64,000 nt of DNA from Aurantimicrobium sp. INA4. GTDB taxonomy: Bacteria > Actinomycetota > Actinomycetes > Actinomycetales > Microbacteriaceae. Made by a program: the position numbers and the translations under genes. Positions 16,954 through 25,647 of the stretch are shown in pieces (the stretch's first letter is position 1; every line of letters starts with the position of its first letter). The notes below the pieces were generated by a model that saw only the letters and a program-made list of their open reading frames with translations, did no database searches and was not told the origin of the DNA. The stretch spans positions 434,001 through 498,000 of the forward strand of contig NZ_AP027040.1 in assembly GCF_027924525.1 (NCBI RefSeq), given 5' to 3'.

Positions 16954-17511
16954 CTACTGCGCTGCTGCTGGCTCGGTTGCGCTGTCAAAAAGCTTTTGCG
17001 TTTCCGCACTGATGCCATAGGTCGTCACAATGACCTGCGGATCTTGTGAACCAGATGCAGTGCTCCAAATGTTGGATTTGTAGACAATATCGTTAGTGAC
17101 AAAAATTTCTACAAGAAAATCCGTACCTTGAATCGTGAAGACATTCTTTGCAAGTGAAACTTCTGCTTCTTTTACTTTGCTGGATTTCACCAAATCACGT
17201 AAAGCGTGCATAGAGACTGCCTCAGGCTTATCAAAAGTTGGAGCACTCTTGTCAGACAGATTGGCGGAAACTACTTGCTTGCCTTCAGGCGCTGTCGGGT
17301 CATAAATCACGACATACGTGGTTTGACCAACTGCCAAGGTTTCAGAGCCACCTGCTTTATCAAATTCAGCGACTGATTTATCGACCACGATATTGAGTGC
17401 TTCTTGAGCAGCTTGACCGGAAATCGTCCGGTTATCGGTTGCACTACATGCACTCAGACCAACCATGGCGGTGATTGAAATCACCAAAAGCATGACAAAG
17501 CGTTTGAACAT
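16954..17511 (-). CDS. lipoprotein, paralogue B of a tandem pair
   Basis: 185 residues. Signal peptide KRFVMLLVISITAMVG then lipobox LSAC with Cys22. Shared with paralogue A: SACS-TDNR after the lipobox, GGSETLAVG, VIYDP-APEGKQVVSANL, QIVV/QVIVT-TYGIS and the C-terminal EPAAAQ. The same length without gaps indicates a fairly recent tandem duplication followed by divergence. TAGGCT lies seven bases before the ATG (leaderless). Function unknown; an extracytoplasmic binding or envelope role is only a guess. Confidence 0.8.
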   Translation of the reverse strand: MFKRFVMLLVISITAMVGLSACSATDNRTISGQAAQEALNIVVDKSVAEFDKAGGSETLAVGQTTYVVIYDPTAPEGKQVVSANLSDKSAPTFDKPEAVSMHALRDLVKSSKVKEAEVSLAKNVFTIQGTDFLVEIFVTNDIVYKSNIWSTASGSQDPQVIVTTYGISAETQKLFDSATEPAAAQ

Positions 17512-17536
17512 AGTTTCAAGCCTAGGTGCTGTGGGC

Positions 17537-18316
17537 CTAGGTTCCTGGCAGGAAGCCGGGAGCTAGCGCCTTCATGGCGGCGTAGCCGGTGAAGGAGACA
17601 ATATCTAAAATCCAGTGCGCAATAACCAAGGGCATTGTGCGGCCCCAGCGCTGATAGGCCAATCCAAAGACCACACCCATCACGACATTGCCGATAAAGG
17701 GCCCAAAGCCTTGATAGAGGTGATAGCTACCGCGAAGAAGTGCGCTAGCGGTGATGATCTGCCACGTGCGCCAACCCAGCTCACGTAGGCGAGTAAACAG
17801 GTATCCCACCACGATGAGCTCTTCTACAAGTGCGGCACGCAACGCAGCCAGCACCAGCACAGGGATTGTCCACCAATAGGTATCCAAAGCTGTTGGAACA
17901 ATCGTGACGGTAATTCCCAGCGCGTGGCCAATCAAGTACAACGCAAGACCGGGAATGCCGATAACTGCAGCAAGGCCGAATCCGCGTAGGAGATCTTTGC
18001 CTGGTTCCTTGAAGTTGAAACCTAGTTGGGTGAAAGCACTCTGGCCTGGCTTCGCCAAGAGCCAGAACACGAGCACCACAGGGACCAAGCCAAAAGCAAT
18101 ACCTAAGAGTTGGTAAACCAGATCAAAAATCGGCTGGTCAGATAGCGGCTGGTTAATCACCGTCTTTTGCGCATTGAGCGCTTCAGGAGTGGTGAGCTTT
18201 CGTATCAGCGAAACGATGGAGTACACCGCTGAAGAACCCAACGAGAGCGCGAGAACAATGGCTATTTCCAGCCAAGTTCGCGCTCGCTGTTGCTGGGGTG
18301 TCCAGTCTTTATTCAT
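17537..18316 (-). CDS. CPBP-family intramembrane protein (CAAX protease-like)
   Basis: 259 residues with about seven or eight hydrophobic segments. The C-terminal half has the CPBP (Abi/CAAX protease) motifs: EEL in ALVEELIVVGYLFTRL, the His of SYHLYQG, and HWILDIVSF. In most members motif 1 is EExxxR followed by G; here the Arg position is Val, so proteolytic activity is uncertain. It starts next to the stop codon of the large DUF11 surface protein and is probably cotranscribed with it. Its substrate is unknown. Confidence 0.82.
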   Translation of the reverse strand: MNKDWTPQQQRARTWLEIAIVLALSLGSSAVYSIVSLIRKLTTPEALNAQKTVINQPLSDQPIFDLVYQLLGIAFGLVPVVLVFWLLAKPGQSAFTQLGFNFKEPGKDLLRGFGLAAVIGIPGLALYLIGHALGITVTIVPTALDTYWWTIPVLVLAALRAALVEELIVVGYLFTRLRELGWRTWQIITASALLRGSYHLYQGFGPFIGNVVMGVVFGLAYQRWGRTMPLVIAHWILDIVSFTGYAAMKALAPGFLPGT

Positions 18317-20566
18317 TTACGTGCTCAGCTTGTCTTTCTTGCGTCGCAGAGCAATGAACATCAACGCGATTCCGGACCCCAGTAATCCGATTCCAAGGGG
18401 CGCTGCGCTCAGAGAAGAGCCCGTAACTGCGAGACCTGCGATGGTAACTGTCACCGATGCTTCAGGAGTGATGGCGTCCAAGAATGGAGTATCTGAGGTA
18501 GCGACTGCAAGGTTGGTGAAGGTACCTCCGCGATCAGGTATGGAAATCTGATAGACCAAGGTTGTCACAGAAGCAGTGGCCAGTGTGCCCAATGCACAAG
18601 TCAGTGTTTGTCCTGTGCTCGTGCAGCCTGAGGGGAGATTCAGCAGTGTTGTTCCAGATGGAAGGGTATCTGTAATTACGGTGTTCACTGCAGCACTAGG
18701 CCCTGCATTGATAACAGTCACTTGATAACCCAAAGGAACTCCTGCCTCAGCCGGAGTAGTGAGTTCTTTGAGGACAACCACATCAGCCACGTTGTTGGCT
18801 GTGATGGTCGCTGAAGAACTCTGGCCGTTACTCAAGCTTGCGGTATTGGTCAGTACAGTTCCGTTGCCCACTGTGGAGGCAAGGTTTCCTGAGATAACCA
18901 CGGTGTAGCTATTGCCTGCATTGATTCCACTAGGGAAGGTACACAGGGGCGTAGCGCCGAGAGTGCACGTTACCGTTGGATCGCCGCCTTGGTTGTTGAT
19001 GGCTGGGATAACCGTGACGCTCGTCGCAGTGAATCCTTGAACTGCCGGATCACTGAGAGTCACTGGCCCTGAGGTTGCTGAACTTCCCGCATTGTGCACG
19101 CTAATGATCCAGCCAGCTTTTCCACCCGCGGTCGTCGCCGTCGGGCTTGACACCTTCTGAATCTTTAGTGCCCCAGTTGTATCGGGCCGGATGGAAAGCG
19201 GAGCAATGGCCACGTCGTTGACGGGGTTGGGGTCGAAACTTGCAGAGCTAATACGGGCAGTGTTGAACACTTCAATGGGTGTAGCTGTTGTGGCCGCGTC
19301 GACATTGAGAGAAATTGTCTCTGATTGGTTCAACGTCATGGAGTTGATGACGCAGGTCAATACAGTATTTCCACCAGATTGAGCGGTAGAACAGCCGGCG
19401 GGCAGTGCCCCAGAGATTGTCAGTGAAGAAGGAACGACATCGGATATGGTCACATTGCTTGCAGTACTGGGGCCCAGGTTCGTAACAACGAAGTACATTG
19501 TCACTGTTCCAGCAGACGCAATGGTGCCAGATGTAAATCCTTTTTGAATTTTGACGTCGGCTGCAGCATTAACCGTATTCGCAACCTCATTAGTCGTGAA
19601 GTTATCGATTGCGATGCCGTTGTCAGAACTGACCGAAGCGCTGTTGCGAATAGTGGTTTGAGCCGCCGCCGAATTCACGGTTACTTGGAAAGAGACAACC
19701 GCTGTTGCTCCCGGTTCTACAACTCCTAAAACCCCACTGGTTCCAGCTGGTCTCAACGTCAGAGTTGAACCTGACAGCGAGCCTGAGGGCGAAGCAGAAC
19801 CAGCAACATAGGTGGTGTTTGCAGGAATCACATCGGTAATGGTGATGTCCCGGGTTGCTGCACCACCCTCGTTCGTCACCGAGACCACATAGGTGAGTGT
19901 TTCGCCAACATCGACCGGACCTTGGGGGTAAACATCTTTTGTTGCAATCACGCAGGCAGGAGTACCAAAGGAAATGTCATCCAGGAAGTTTCCTATGCTC
20001 TTATTTCCGCCTGCTGTTGAATCGGCGATGAACGCAAAACGTGTTGTGAACTGCCCTGCGGGAACGGTGTAACTTCCGGTCCAGCGACCCCATGCGGTGT
20101 TTCCATCGCTGATGGTTCCTGAGGAATAGTTGGATGCCCCGCCGGCGGGGCCAATTTCGACGTGCATGGTGTCAACGCCTTGGCGTCCGCGGTGAGAAAG
20201 GCCCCAAGTGAGGGTTTGGCCAGGGGTGGTGGGGAGATCTTGATAGAGCGCCGCGTTTTGAGTGGCATTGATTTCTGCAAATTGCAGTCCTGACGCAGCG
20301 GGAACCCCGTTGAATCCGCTCTTCCAAATCTCAATGAGACGATCTGTGGCAGTAGTTGACCAGCCGGGCACCTGCGCATCATTGAGTTGCTGATAGGTGT
20401 TGTTTGTCAGCACGGGAGCTTCAAAACTGGGGTTATCAAGTTCGGTGATTGCCGGAGGGCAGCTACTTGCTGCCTCAGCAGTCTCTGTCTGGGTGACTAA
20501 CCCCACAATGACCAGTCCACTGGCAATCAGGCACAGAGCTGTCAGGAGGGAAATCACGCGGCGCAT
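18317..20566 (-). CDS. large secreted DUF11-repeat surface protein with LAVTG sorting signal
   Basis: 749 residues. Signal peptide about 1-33, ending AEA-A. Residues about 36-205 form a jellyroll-like domain (ELDNPSFEAPVL, LIEIWKSGFNGVPAASG, AGGNKSIGNFLDDISF) of the kind seen in carbohydrate-binding or DUF642-like modules. About four DUF11 beta-sandwich repeats follow (about 210-705), each with VTNEGG / VTNLGPS / VHNAGSS / VINAGPS and DTLPSGT-like loops. The C-terminus has LAVTG (712-716), a hydrophobic helix and the RRKKDK tail: a sorting signal of the LAxTG type used by class E sortases. A cell-wall-attached adhesin or stalk is likely. No sortase gene is in the window. Confidence 0.85.
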   Translation of the reverse strand: MRRVISLLTALCLIASGLVIVGLVTQTETAEAASSCPPAITELDNPSFEAPVLTNNTYQQLNDAQVPGWSTTATDRLIEIWKSGFNGVPAASGLQFAEINATQNAALYQDLPTTPGQTLTWGLSHRGRQGVDTMHVEIGPAGGASNYSSGTISDGNTAWGRWTGSYTVPAGQFTTRFAFIADSTAGGNKSIGNFLDDISFGTPACVIATKDVYPQGPVDVGETLTYVVSVTNEGGAATRDITITDVIPANTTYVAGSASPSGSLSGSTLTLRPAGTSGVLGVVEPGATAVVSFQVTVNSAAAQTTIRNSASVSSDNGIAIDNFTTNEVANTVNAAADVKIQKGFTSGTIASAGTVTMYFVVTNLGPSTASNVTISDVVPSSLTISGALPAGCSTAQSGGNTVLTCVINSMTLNQSETISLNVDAATTATPIEVFNTARISSASFDPNPVNDVAIAPLSIRPDTTGALKIQKVSSPTATTAGGKAGWIISVHNAGSSATSGPVTLSDPAVQGFTATSVTVIPAINNQGGDPTVTCTLGATPLCTFPSGINAGNSYTVVISGNLASTVGNGTVLTNTASLSNGQSSSATITANNVADVVVLKELTTPAEAGVPLGYQVTVINAGPSAAVNTVITDTLPSGTTLLNLPSGCTSTGQTLTCALGTLATASVTTLVYQISIPDRGGTFTNLAVATSDTPFLDAITPEASVTVTIAGLAVTGSSLSAAPLGIGLLGSGIALMFIALRRKKDKLST

Positions 20567-20705
20567 TGACTCATTATTTCAGTAACAGAGGCGTCGAAAT
20601 CAAGAAGTTCAGGCCCTGCGGTATGCTGGAACTGCTCGATTTTCCCGGCATCGCACACTTGTGGTGCCGCTGGTACACGTTATTCGGGCGCTCACTTTTC
20701 ACAAA

Positions 20706-20727
20706 CGATGACCATGTGAGGTCATCG
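20706..20727 (+). promoter_or_regulatory. hairpin next to the typA ribosome-binding site
   Basis: Perfect 8-bp inverted repeat CGATGACC / GGTCATCG with a six-base loop, ending directly before the GAGAGGA Shine-Dalgarno sequence of typA. It could gate ribosome access or be an operator. The remainder of the 173-bp gap upstream shows nothing else clear. Confidence 0.45.
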
Positions 20728-20739
20728 AGAGGATTTTTC

Positions 20740-22647
20740 ATGGCGCACGCCCTCCGCTCAGACCTGCGCAACGTCGCAATCGTTGCACACGTTGACCACG
20801 GTAAGACCACTCTTGTTGACGCAATGCTCAAGCAGACCAACTCGTTCGACGCCCACTTTGCTGGCGAAGACCGCATGATGGACTCCAACGATCTTGAACG
20901 CGAAAAGGGCATCACCATCCTTGCGAAGAACACGGCTGTGTCTTACGAAGGAAAGCACGCAACACATGGTCCAATCACCATTAACGTGATTGACACTCCT
21001 GGCCACGCTGACTTCGGTGGCGAGGTGGAGCGCGGTTTGTCCATGGTGGACGGCGTTGTGCTTCTGGTTGATGCTTCTGAAGGTCCTCTTCCTCAGACCC
21101 GCTTCGTGTTGCGCAAGGCACTGGAAGCAAAGCTTCCCGTGATCTTGTTGGTGAACAAGACTGACCGTCCCGACGCACGTATCGATGAGGTTGTAGGCGA
21201 AAGCCAGGACCTGCTTCTTGGTCTTGCATCCGATATGGCTGATGATGTTCCCGATCTAGATCTGGACTCCATCCTGGATGTTCCTGTTGTTTATGCTTCT
21301 GGCCGTGCAGGTGCCGCAAGCCACAACAAGCCAGCAGATGGTTCGCTGCCAGATAACGATGACCTCGAGCCTCTTTTCGAAGCAATTCTCAAGCACATTC
21401 CTGCTCCCTCTTACGATGACGAAGCACCACTTCAGGCTCACGTCACCAACCTGGACGCTTCGCCCTTCCTGGGCCGTTTGGCTCTGATTCGTGTGTTCAA
21501 CGGAACCATCAAAAAGGGTCAGACTGTTGCCTGGGTCAAGCACGATGGCACTGTCTCCAATGTTCGCATCACCGAACTTTTGAAGACCAAAGCCCTCGAG
21601 CGTTTCCCCGCTGAGAGCGCTGCTCCCGGTGACATTGTTGCTGTGGCAGGTATTGATGAGATCACCATCGGTGAAACTCTTGCTGATCCCGATGATGTTC
21701 GTCCACTGCCGGCCATTACAGTCGACGACCCCGCTATTTCGATGACTATCGGAACCAACACCTCTCCTCTGGTCGGTAAGGTCAAGGGTCACAAGCTCAC
21801 CGCTCGTATGGTGAAGGACCGCCTTGACCGTGAACTCATCGGTAACGTTTCGCTCAAGGTTGTCGACATCGGCCGCCCTGACACCTGGGAAGTCCAGGGC
21901 CGTGGTGAACTTGCGCTGGCCATCTTGGTTGAGAACATGCGCCGTGAAGGTTTCGAGCTCACCGTGGGTAAGCCACAGGTAGTGACCAAGAAGGTTGACG
22001 GCAAGGTTCACGAACCCTACGAGCACCTCACCATTGATGCACCAGAGGAATACCTTGGTGCGATCACTCAGCTCCTTGCAGCTCGCAAGGGACGTATGGA
22101 ATCGATGGTTAACCATGGAACCGGTTGGGTTCGTATGGAATTCATCGTTCCTTCACGTGGTCTGATCGGTTTCCGCACCGAATTCCTCACCGCAACCCGT
22201 GGTACTGGTATCGCTAACGCTATTTCTCACGGATATGAAGAGTGGGCGGGTCAGATTGTGACCCGTGTCAACGGCTCTATTGTGGCTGACCGCGCCGGTG
22301 TGGTCACCCCCTTCGCCATCATTGGCCTGCAGGAGCGTATGAGCTTCTTCGTTCAGCCCACTGAAGAGGTTTATGAAGGCATGGTTATTGGTGAGAACTC
22401 TCGTGCTGATGACATGGATGTGAACATCACTAAGGAAAAGAAGCTGACAAACATGCGTTCGTCAACTGCAGACAGTTTCGAGTCCATGACTCCATCACGT
22501 CAGCTCTCTCTCGAGGAGTGCCTCGAGTTTGCTCGTGAAGACGAGTGTGTTGAGGTTACACCTGAAACGGTGCGCATTCGTAAGGTTGAGCTCGATGCTC
22601 AGTCTCGTGCACGTAACGCGAGCCGCCTCAAGAAGCAGAACGAGTAA
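20740..22647 (+). CDS. typA: ribosome-associated GTPase TypA/BipA
   Basis: 635 residues from the ATG at 20740, which has a GAGAGGA site; in-frame codons upstream to 20566 are not conserved. Translational GTPase motifs: G1 [10 protein letters not shown] (about 15-24), switch I with EREKGITI, G3 [15 protein letters not shown]4 NKTD. EF-Tu domain 2-like and EF-G domain V-like regions follow, plus a TypA-specific C-terminal domain. It binds the 70S ribosome under stress and cold and assists assembly. A single gene with its own terminator, which it shares with the convergent iron permease gene. Confidence 0.96.
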   Translation: MAHALRSDLRNVAIVAHVDHGKTTLVDAMLKQTNSFDAHFAGEDRMMDSNDLEREKGITILAKNTAVSYEGKHATHGPITINVIDTPGHADFGGEVERGLSMVDGVVLLVDASEGPLPQTRFVLRKALEAKLPVILLVNKTDRPDARIDEVVGESQDLLLGLASDMADDVPDLDLDSILDVPVVYASGRAGAASHNKPADGSLPDNDDLEPLFEAILKHIPAPSYDDEAPLQAHVTNLDASPFLGRLALIRVFNGTIKKGQTVAWVKHDGTVSNVRITELLKTKALERFPAESAAPGDIVAVAGIDEITIGETLADPDDVRPLPAITVDDPAISMTIGTNTSPLVGKVKGHKLTARMVKDRLDRELIGNVSLKVVDIGRPDTWEVQGRGELALAILVENMRREGFELTVGKPQVVTKKVDGKVHEPYEHLTIDAPEEYLGAITQLLAARKGRMESMVNHGTGWVRMEFIVPSRGLIGFRTEFLTATRGTGIANAISHGYEEWAGQIVTRVNGSIVADRAGVVTPFAIIGLQERMSFFVQPTEEVYEGMVIGENSRADDMDVNITKEKKLTNMRSSTADSFESMTPSRQLSLEECLEFAREDECVEVTPETVRIRKVELDAQSRARNASRLKKQNE

Positions 22648-22664
22648 TCAGTATTTGTTACGAC

Positions 22665-22700
22665 AAGCCCTCGCCTTAATTGGCGGGGGCTTTCGTTTTC
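22665..22700 (+). terminator. terminator after typA; the FTR1 stop codon lies in its loop
   Basis: An 11-bp stem with one G-T pair (AAGCCCTCGCC at 22665-22675 with GGCGGGGGCTT at 22682-22692), then TCGTTTTC. The minus-strand FTR1 stop codon (22676-22678) is in the six-base loop. Confidence 0.8.
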
Positions 22701-23491
22701 ATTGAGCGCAGGAAAATCGTCATGGTAATTCCGGCGTAGAGAACCCAGCCGATAACCTGCAGCCAAGACATTTCTGGTGTGAAGCCAATTGTTCCGCGAA
22801 GTAATACGGCATACCAGGTGTCTGGGGCAATGACAGCTTCCACGTTGAAGGCCTTGCTGGCGTCACCAGGGAGCAAACCTGCTTCTTGCCACTCATGGAT
22901 TCCGTAGCTGAGGATTCCAGCTGCAACGATAATGAGGAAAGCTCCTGACCACGTAAAGAACTTCTTGAGATCGAGCCGCACCATTCCCTTGAATATCAGC
23001 CAACCCAGTAGAGCTGCTATCCCGAGACCAATGACGGCGCCCAATGTTGGCAGCAGGCGTTCACCTGTTGCGTTGGCTGCCGCCCAAATAAAGACGGCAG
23101 TTTCTATTCCTTCACGTCCGACAGCTAAAAATGCGACAAGCATGATTCCCCAGCCGTTGCCGGCAAGGTTCTTATCTATGTCTGATTCCAGATGTGCCTT
23201 GATGCTGCGAGCAGTTTTGGCCATCCAGAAAATCATCCAGGTCACGAGGACAACTGCAAGAAAGGACAGTGTCCCAGCGAGGATTTCTTCTGATCTGTCA
23301 TCCAGTGTTGCAACACCAACACCGAGAAGAATTCCAACTGCTGCTGAGAGGAGCGCAGCTATTCCTACGCCTGCCCACATCTTGGGCAACACATCACGGC
23401 GATCAATTTTGATGAGATAAGCGCCGAGGATTCCGATGATCAGTGCCGCTTCGAGGCCTTCACGAAGACCGATGAGCAAGTTAGCGAACAT
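22676..23491 (-). CDS. FTR1/EfeU-family high-affinity iron permease
   Basis: 271 residues, seven hydrophobic helices. The two family REGxE motifs are REGLE (10-14) and REGIE (126-130), which carry iron-translocating glutamates. It imports ferric or ferrous iron across the cytoplasmic membrane. The usual partners EfeO (cupredoxin-like lipoprotein) and EfeB (haem peroxidase) are not adjacent, so they are encoded elsewhere or missing. Three iron-box-like repeats at 23527-23572 upstream indicate repression by a DtxR/IdeR-type regulator under iron sufficiency. No good ribosome-binding site is apparent. Confidence 0.92.
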   Translation of the reverse strand: MFANLLIGLREGLEAALIIGILGAYLIKIDRRDVLPKMWAGVGIAALLSAAVGILLGVGVATLDDRSEEILAGTLSFLAVVLVTWMIFWMAKTARSIKAHLESDIDKNLAGNGWGIMLVAFLAVGREGIETAVFIWAAANATGERLLPTLGAVIGLGIAALLGWLIFKGMVRLDLKKFFTWSGAFLIIVAAGILSYGIHEWQEAGLLPGDASKAFNVEAVIAPDTWYAVLLRGTIGFTPEMSWLQVIGWVLYAGITMTIFLRSMKTKAPAN

Positions 23492-23526
23492 TTTCTGGCA
23501 CTGGTCTTTCTGGTTGCTGCAAAGGA

Positions 23527-23572
23527 GTTAGGTTTACCTAACTTAGGTTTACCTTAGTAAGGATTACCTAAC
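23527..23572 (-). promoter_or_regulatory. three tandem iron-box-like repeats (DtxR/IdeR type)
   Basis: Three 16-bp elements of the form NTWAGGWTTACCTWAN at 23527-23542, 23542-23557 and 23557-23572, spaced exactly 15 bp and sharing one base at each junction. The first is a perfect palindrome (GTTAGGT-TT-ACCTAAC). They resemble the TTAGGTTAGCCTAACCTAA consensus of DtxR/IdeR. They lie between the divergent FTR1 gene and the membrane protein gene at 23649 and could control either or both. Confidence 0.8.
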
Positions 23573-23648
23573 TTGGTCAAACTGATTATTCTTGCCGATG
23601 GAATAATCATACGGATACGAATGATATTTAGCTAGGTACACTACATAA

Positions 23649-24059
23649 ATGCCCGAACAAAACCCCACCCGCCCCTGGACCACTCGTTTAGTGCTGTGTG
23701 TAGGAGCACTCTTCATGGGGCTCCTGGTTGGTTCCATCACTACCGTGGCACATCAAAACGTAGCCACCGTGTTTGGAATCGATATTCCCTGGGGCATGAT
23801 TCTTTCACTCATCGTGCTCATCGGTTTTCTTGTTGGCCTGAGAATCGTTGTGCAGGACAGGCTTATTCTCCTTTGTGCGGCGCTGGGAATCATCGGCATG
23901 GTTTTTCTCTTGAGTTTGCGCAGCCTCGGGGGTTCCGTCCTCGTGCCCAATAATCTGCTGGGCACAATCTGGGCAATAGCACCCACGCTGATTGCCATCG
24001 TGGTGGTTGCCTGGCCCAAACTGCCTGAACACCGCCGTGGCGAGAGCATCAGAAGCTAA
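23649..24059 (+). CDS. small integral membrane protein upstream of ferredoxin
   Basis: 136 residues with four predicted hydrophobic helices (about 13-35, 45-65, 70-90, 103-122) and a positively charged C-terminus. I do not recognise a firmly named family; similar four-helix proteins sit upstream of fdxA in related actinobacteria (DUF6113-like, from memory and uncertain). TACACT lies six bases before the ATG with no ribosome site (leaderless). The gene is 58 bp upstream of the ferredoxin gene and downstream of iron boxes, so a link to iron or Fe-S metabolism is possible. Confidence 0.65.
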   Translation: MPEQNPTRPWTTRLVLCVGALFMGLLVGSITTVAHQNVATVFGIDIPWGMILSLIVLIGFLVGLRIVVQDRLILLCAALGIIGMVFLLSLRSLGGSVLVPNNLLGTIWAIAPTLIAIVVVAWPKLPEHRRGESIRS

Positions 24060-24117
24060 GAAAAGAACAGTAAAGTTAAGTCAGTCCCACCTGAACTTTC
24101 GATAGAGGAGTACCACC

Positions 24118-24435
24118 TTGACCTACGTCATCGCCTTGCCATGTGTAGATGTCAAAGACCGTGCCTGCATCGATGAGTGCCCCGTAGATTGCATCTACGA
24201 AGGTGACCGTATGCTTTACATCCACCCAGATGAGTGCGTGGACTGTGGCGCATGTGAACCAGTGTGCCCCGTCGAAGCCATCTACTACGAAGACGATCTG
24301 CCAGAGCAGTGGGCTGACTACTACAAAGCAAACGTAGAATTCTTTCAAGAAATTGGTTCCCCCGGTGGAGCTGCCAAGGTTGGCGTTATCAAGGGTGACC
24401 ACGCCGTCATTACTGCACTGCCCCCACAGGCCTAA
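24118..24435 (+). CDS. fdxA: 7Fe-8S-type ferredoxin
   Basis: 105 residues. Start is TTG at 24118 with GAGGAG eight bases upstream; the conserved N-terminus TYVIALPCVDVKDRACIDECPVDCIYEG follows at once. Cysteines at 9, 17, 21, 25 and 40, 43, 46, 50 form the two cluster motifs of the FdxA/FdxC family, which carries a [3Fe-4S] and a [4Fe-4S] cluster. It is a soluble electron carrier. The fdxA-dapC order is conserved widely in actinobacteria. The dapC gene begins five bases after its stop. Confidence 0.95.
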   Translation: MTYVIALPCVDVKDRACIDECPVDCIYEGDRMLYIHPDECVDCGACEPVCPVEAIYYEDDLPEQWADYYKANVEFFQEIGSPGGAAKVGVIKGDHAVITALPPQA

Positions 24436-24440
24436 GTTTT

Positions 24441-25544
24441 ATGCTCACTGAGCTTCCTGACTATCCGTGGGACGCCATGGCGCCCTTCGTGGCGAAGGCA
24501 AAAGCTCATCCTGGCGGCGCCATTGATCTCTCTATTGGTTCACCGGTAGACCCCACACCAGAAGTCATTCGTGCTGCCCTAGCTCAGGCAACAGATTCAC
24601 ACGCATACCCCACCACGATCGGAACTCCCGCATTACGCGAAGCAATCGTTGAATGGTTTGCTCGCCGCCGTGGTGTGACCGGCCTGGGTGTTGAGAATGT
24701 CCTGCCCACCATTGGGTCCAAAGAATTCGTTGCCTGGCTTCCTTTCATGTTGCGTTTAGGTCCTGGTGATGTTGTCGTCCACCCCACAGCCGCCTATCCG
24801 ACCTACGAGATCGGGGCGCGCATGGCCGAGGCAACCCCGTTCCCCTCTGACGATCCTGCGCAGTGGCCAGAAAACACCAAGCTGGTGTGGCTCAACAGCC
24901 CTGGTAATCCCGATGGTCAGGTTCTCGATAAAGAACAGCTCAAGGCTCGCGTTCAGCGAGCTCGTGAACTCGGTGCCTATATCGTCGGTGACGAGTGTTA
25001 TGCCGAATTGGGCTGGGCTGGACGCTGGGAACATGAACCAATTCCCAGCCTGCTCGATCCAGAAGTAACCGGCGGCAATCTCACCGGAATCCTCACCGCG
25101 TATTCCTTGAGCAAGCAATCCAACCTGGCTGGATACCGTGCAGCATTTGTTGCCGGTGATGCCGCGTTGATTGCTCAGCTGACCAACATTCGTAAGCACG
25201 CCGGCATGATGCAACCAGGGCCAGTCCAGGTCGCGATGGTTGCTGCACTCAATGATGATGCACACGTTGCTGCTCAGAAAGAACGCTATCGCGCTCGCCG
25301 GGAGCTGCTCATTCCTGCTCTGAACTCTGCCGGATACCGCATCGACCATAGCGAAGCGGGACTCTATTTATGGGTGACCGAGGGTGTGGATGCATGGGCA
25401 TCGATAGAGAAGCTTGCCGGCTTAGGAATTATTGCTGGCCCGGGCGTTTTTTATGGAGATTTCTATCCCAACCATGTTCGTTTGTCTCTGACGGAAACCG
25501 ACGAGCGTATTGCTGAGGCTGCACGCAGACTTCTGAGTGTTTAG
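24441..25544 (+). CDS. dapC: succinyldiaminopimelate aminotransferase
   Basis: 367 residues, fold-type I class I/II aminotransferase. N-terminus LPDYPWDAM, substrate motif LSIGSPVDPTP, HAYPTTIGTPALREA, WLNSPGNPDG, DECYAELGW and the PLP lysine Lys225 in SLSKQSNLAGYR. It makes N-succinyl-LL-2,6-diaminopimelate from the keto acid with glutamate in lysine and peptidoglycan synthesis. The specific DapC call rests on the actinobacterial fdxA-dapC linkage and on dapD and dapE further along. Cotranscribed with fdxA. Confidence 0.9.
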   Translation: MLTELPDYPWDAMAPFVAKAKAHPGGAIDLSIGSPVDPTPEVIRAALAQATDSHAYPTTIGTPALREAIVEWFARRRGVTGLGVENVLPTIGSKEFVAWLPFMLRLGPGDVVVHPTAAYPTYEIGARMAEATPFPSDDPAQWPENTKLVWLNSPGNPDGQVLDKEQLKARVQRARELGAYIVGDECYAELGWAGRWEHEPIPSLLDPEVTGGNLTGILTAYSLSKQSNLAGYRAAFVAGDAALIAQLTNIRKHAGMMQPGPVQVAMVAALNDDAHVAAQKERYRARRELLIPALNSAGYRIDHSEAGLYLWVTEGVDAWASIEKLAGLGIIAGPGVFYGDFYPNHVRLSLTETDERIAEAARRLLSV

Positions 25545-25647
25545 CAACAGTACTTTTTGCCAATAGGCTTGGATAACTTGGGGATTTCATCACCGTGAAT
25601 GAACTTGAGTACCCACTCACCTAAGACAGTTTCCACAAGGAGTCTTC

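Noticed and set aside
21256..22116. 286-codon ORF opposite typA
   Set aside because: Shadow frame in a strongly codon-biased GTPase gene; no start signal and no family features.
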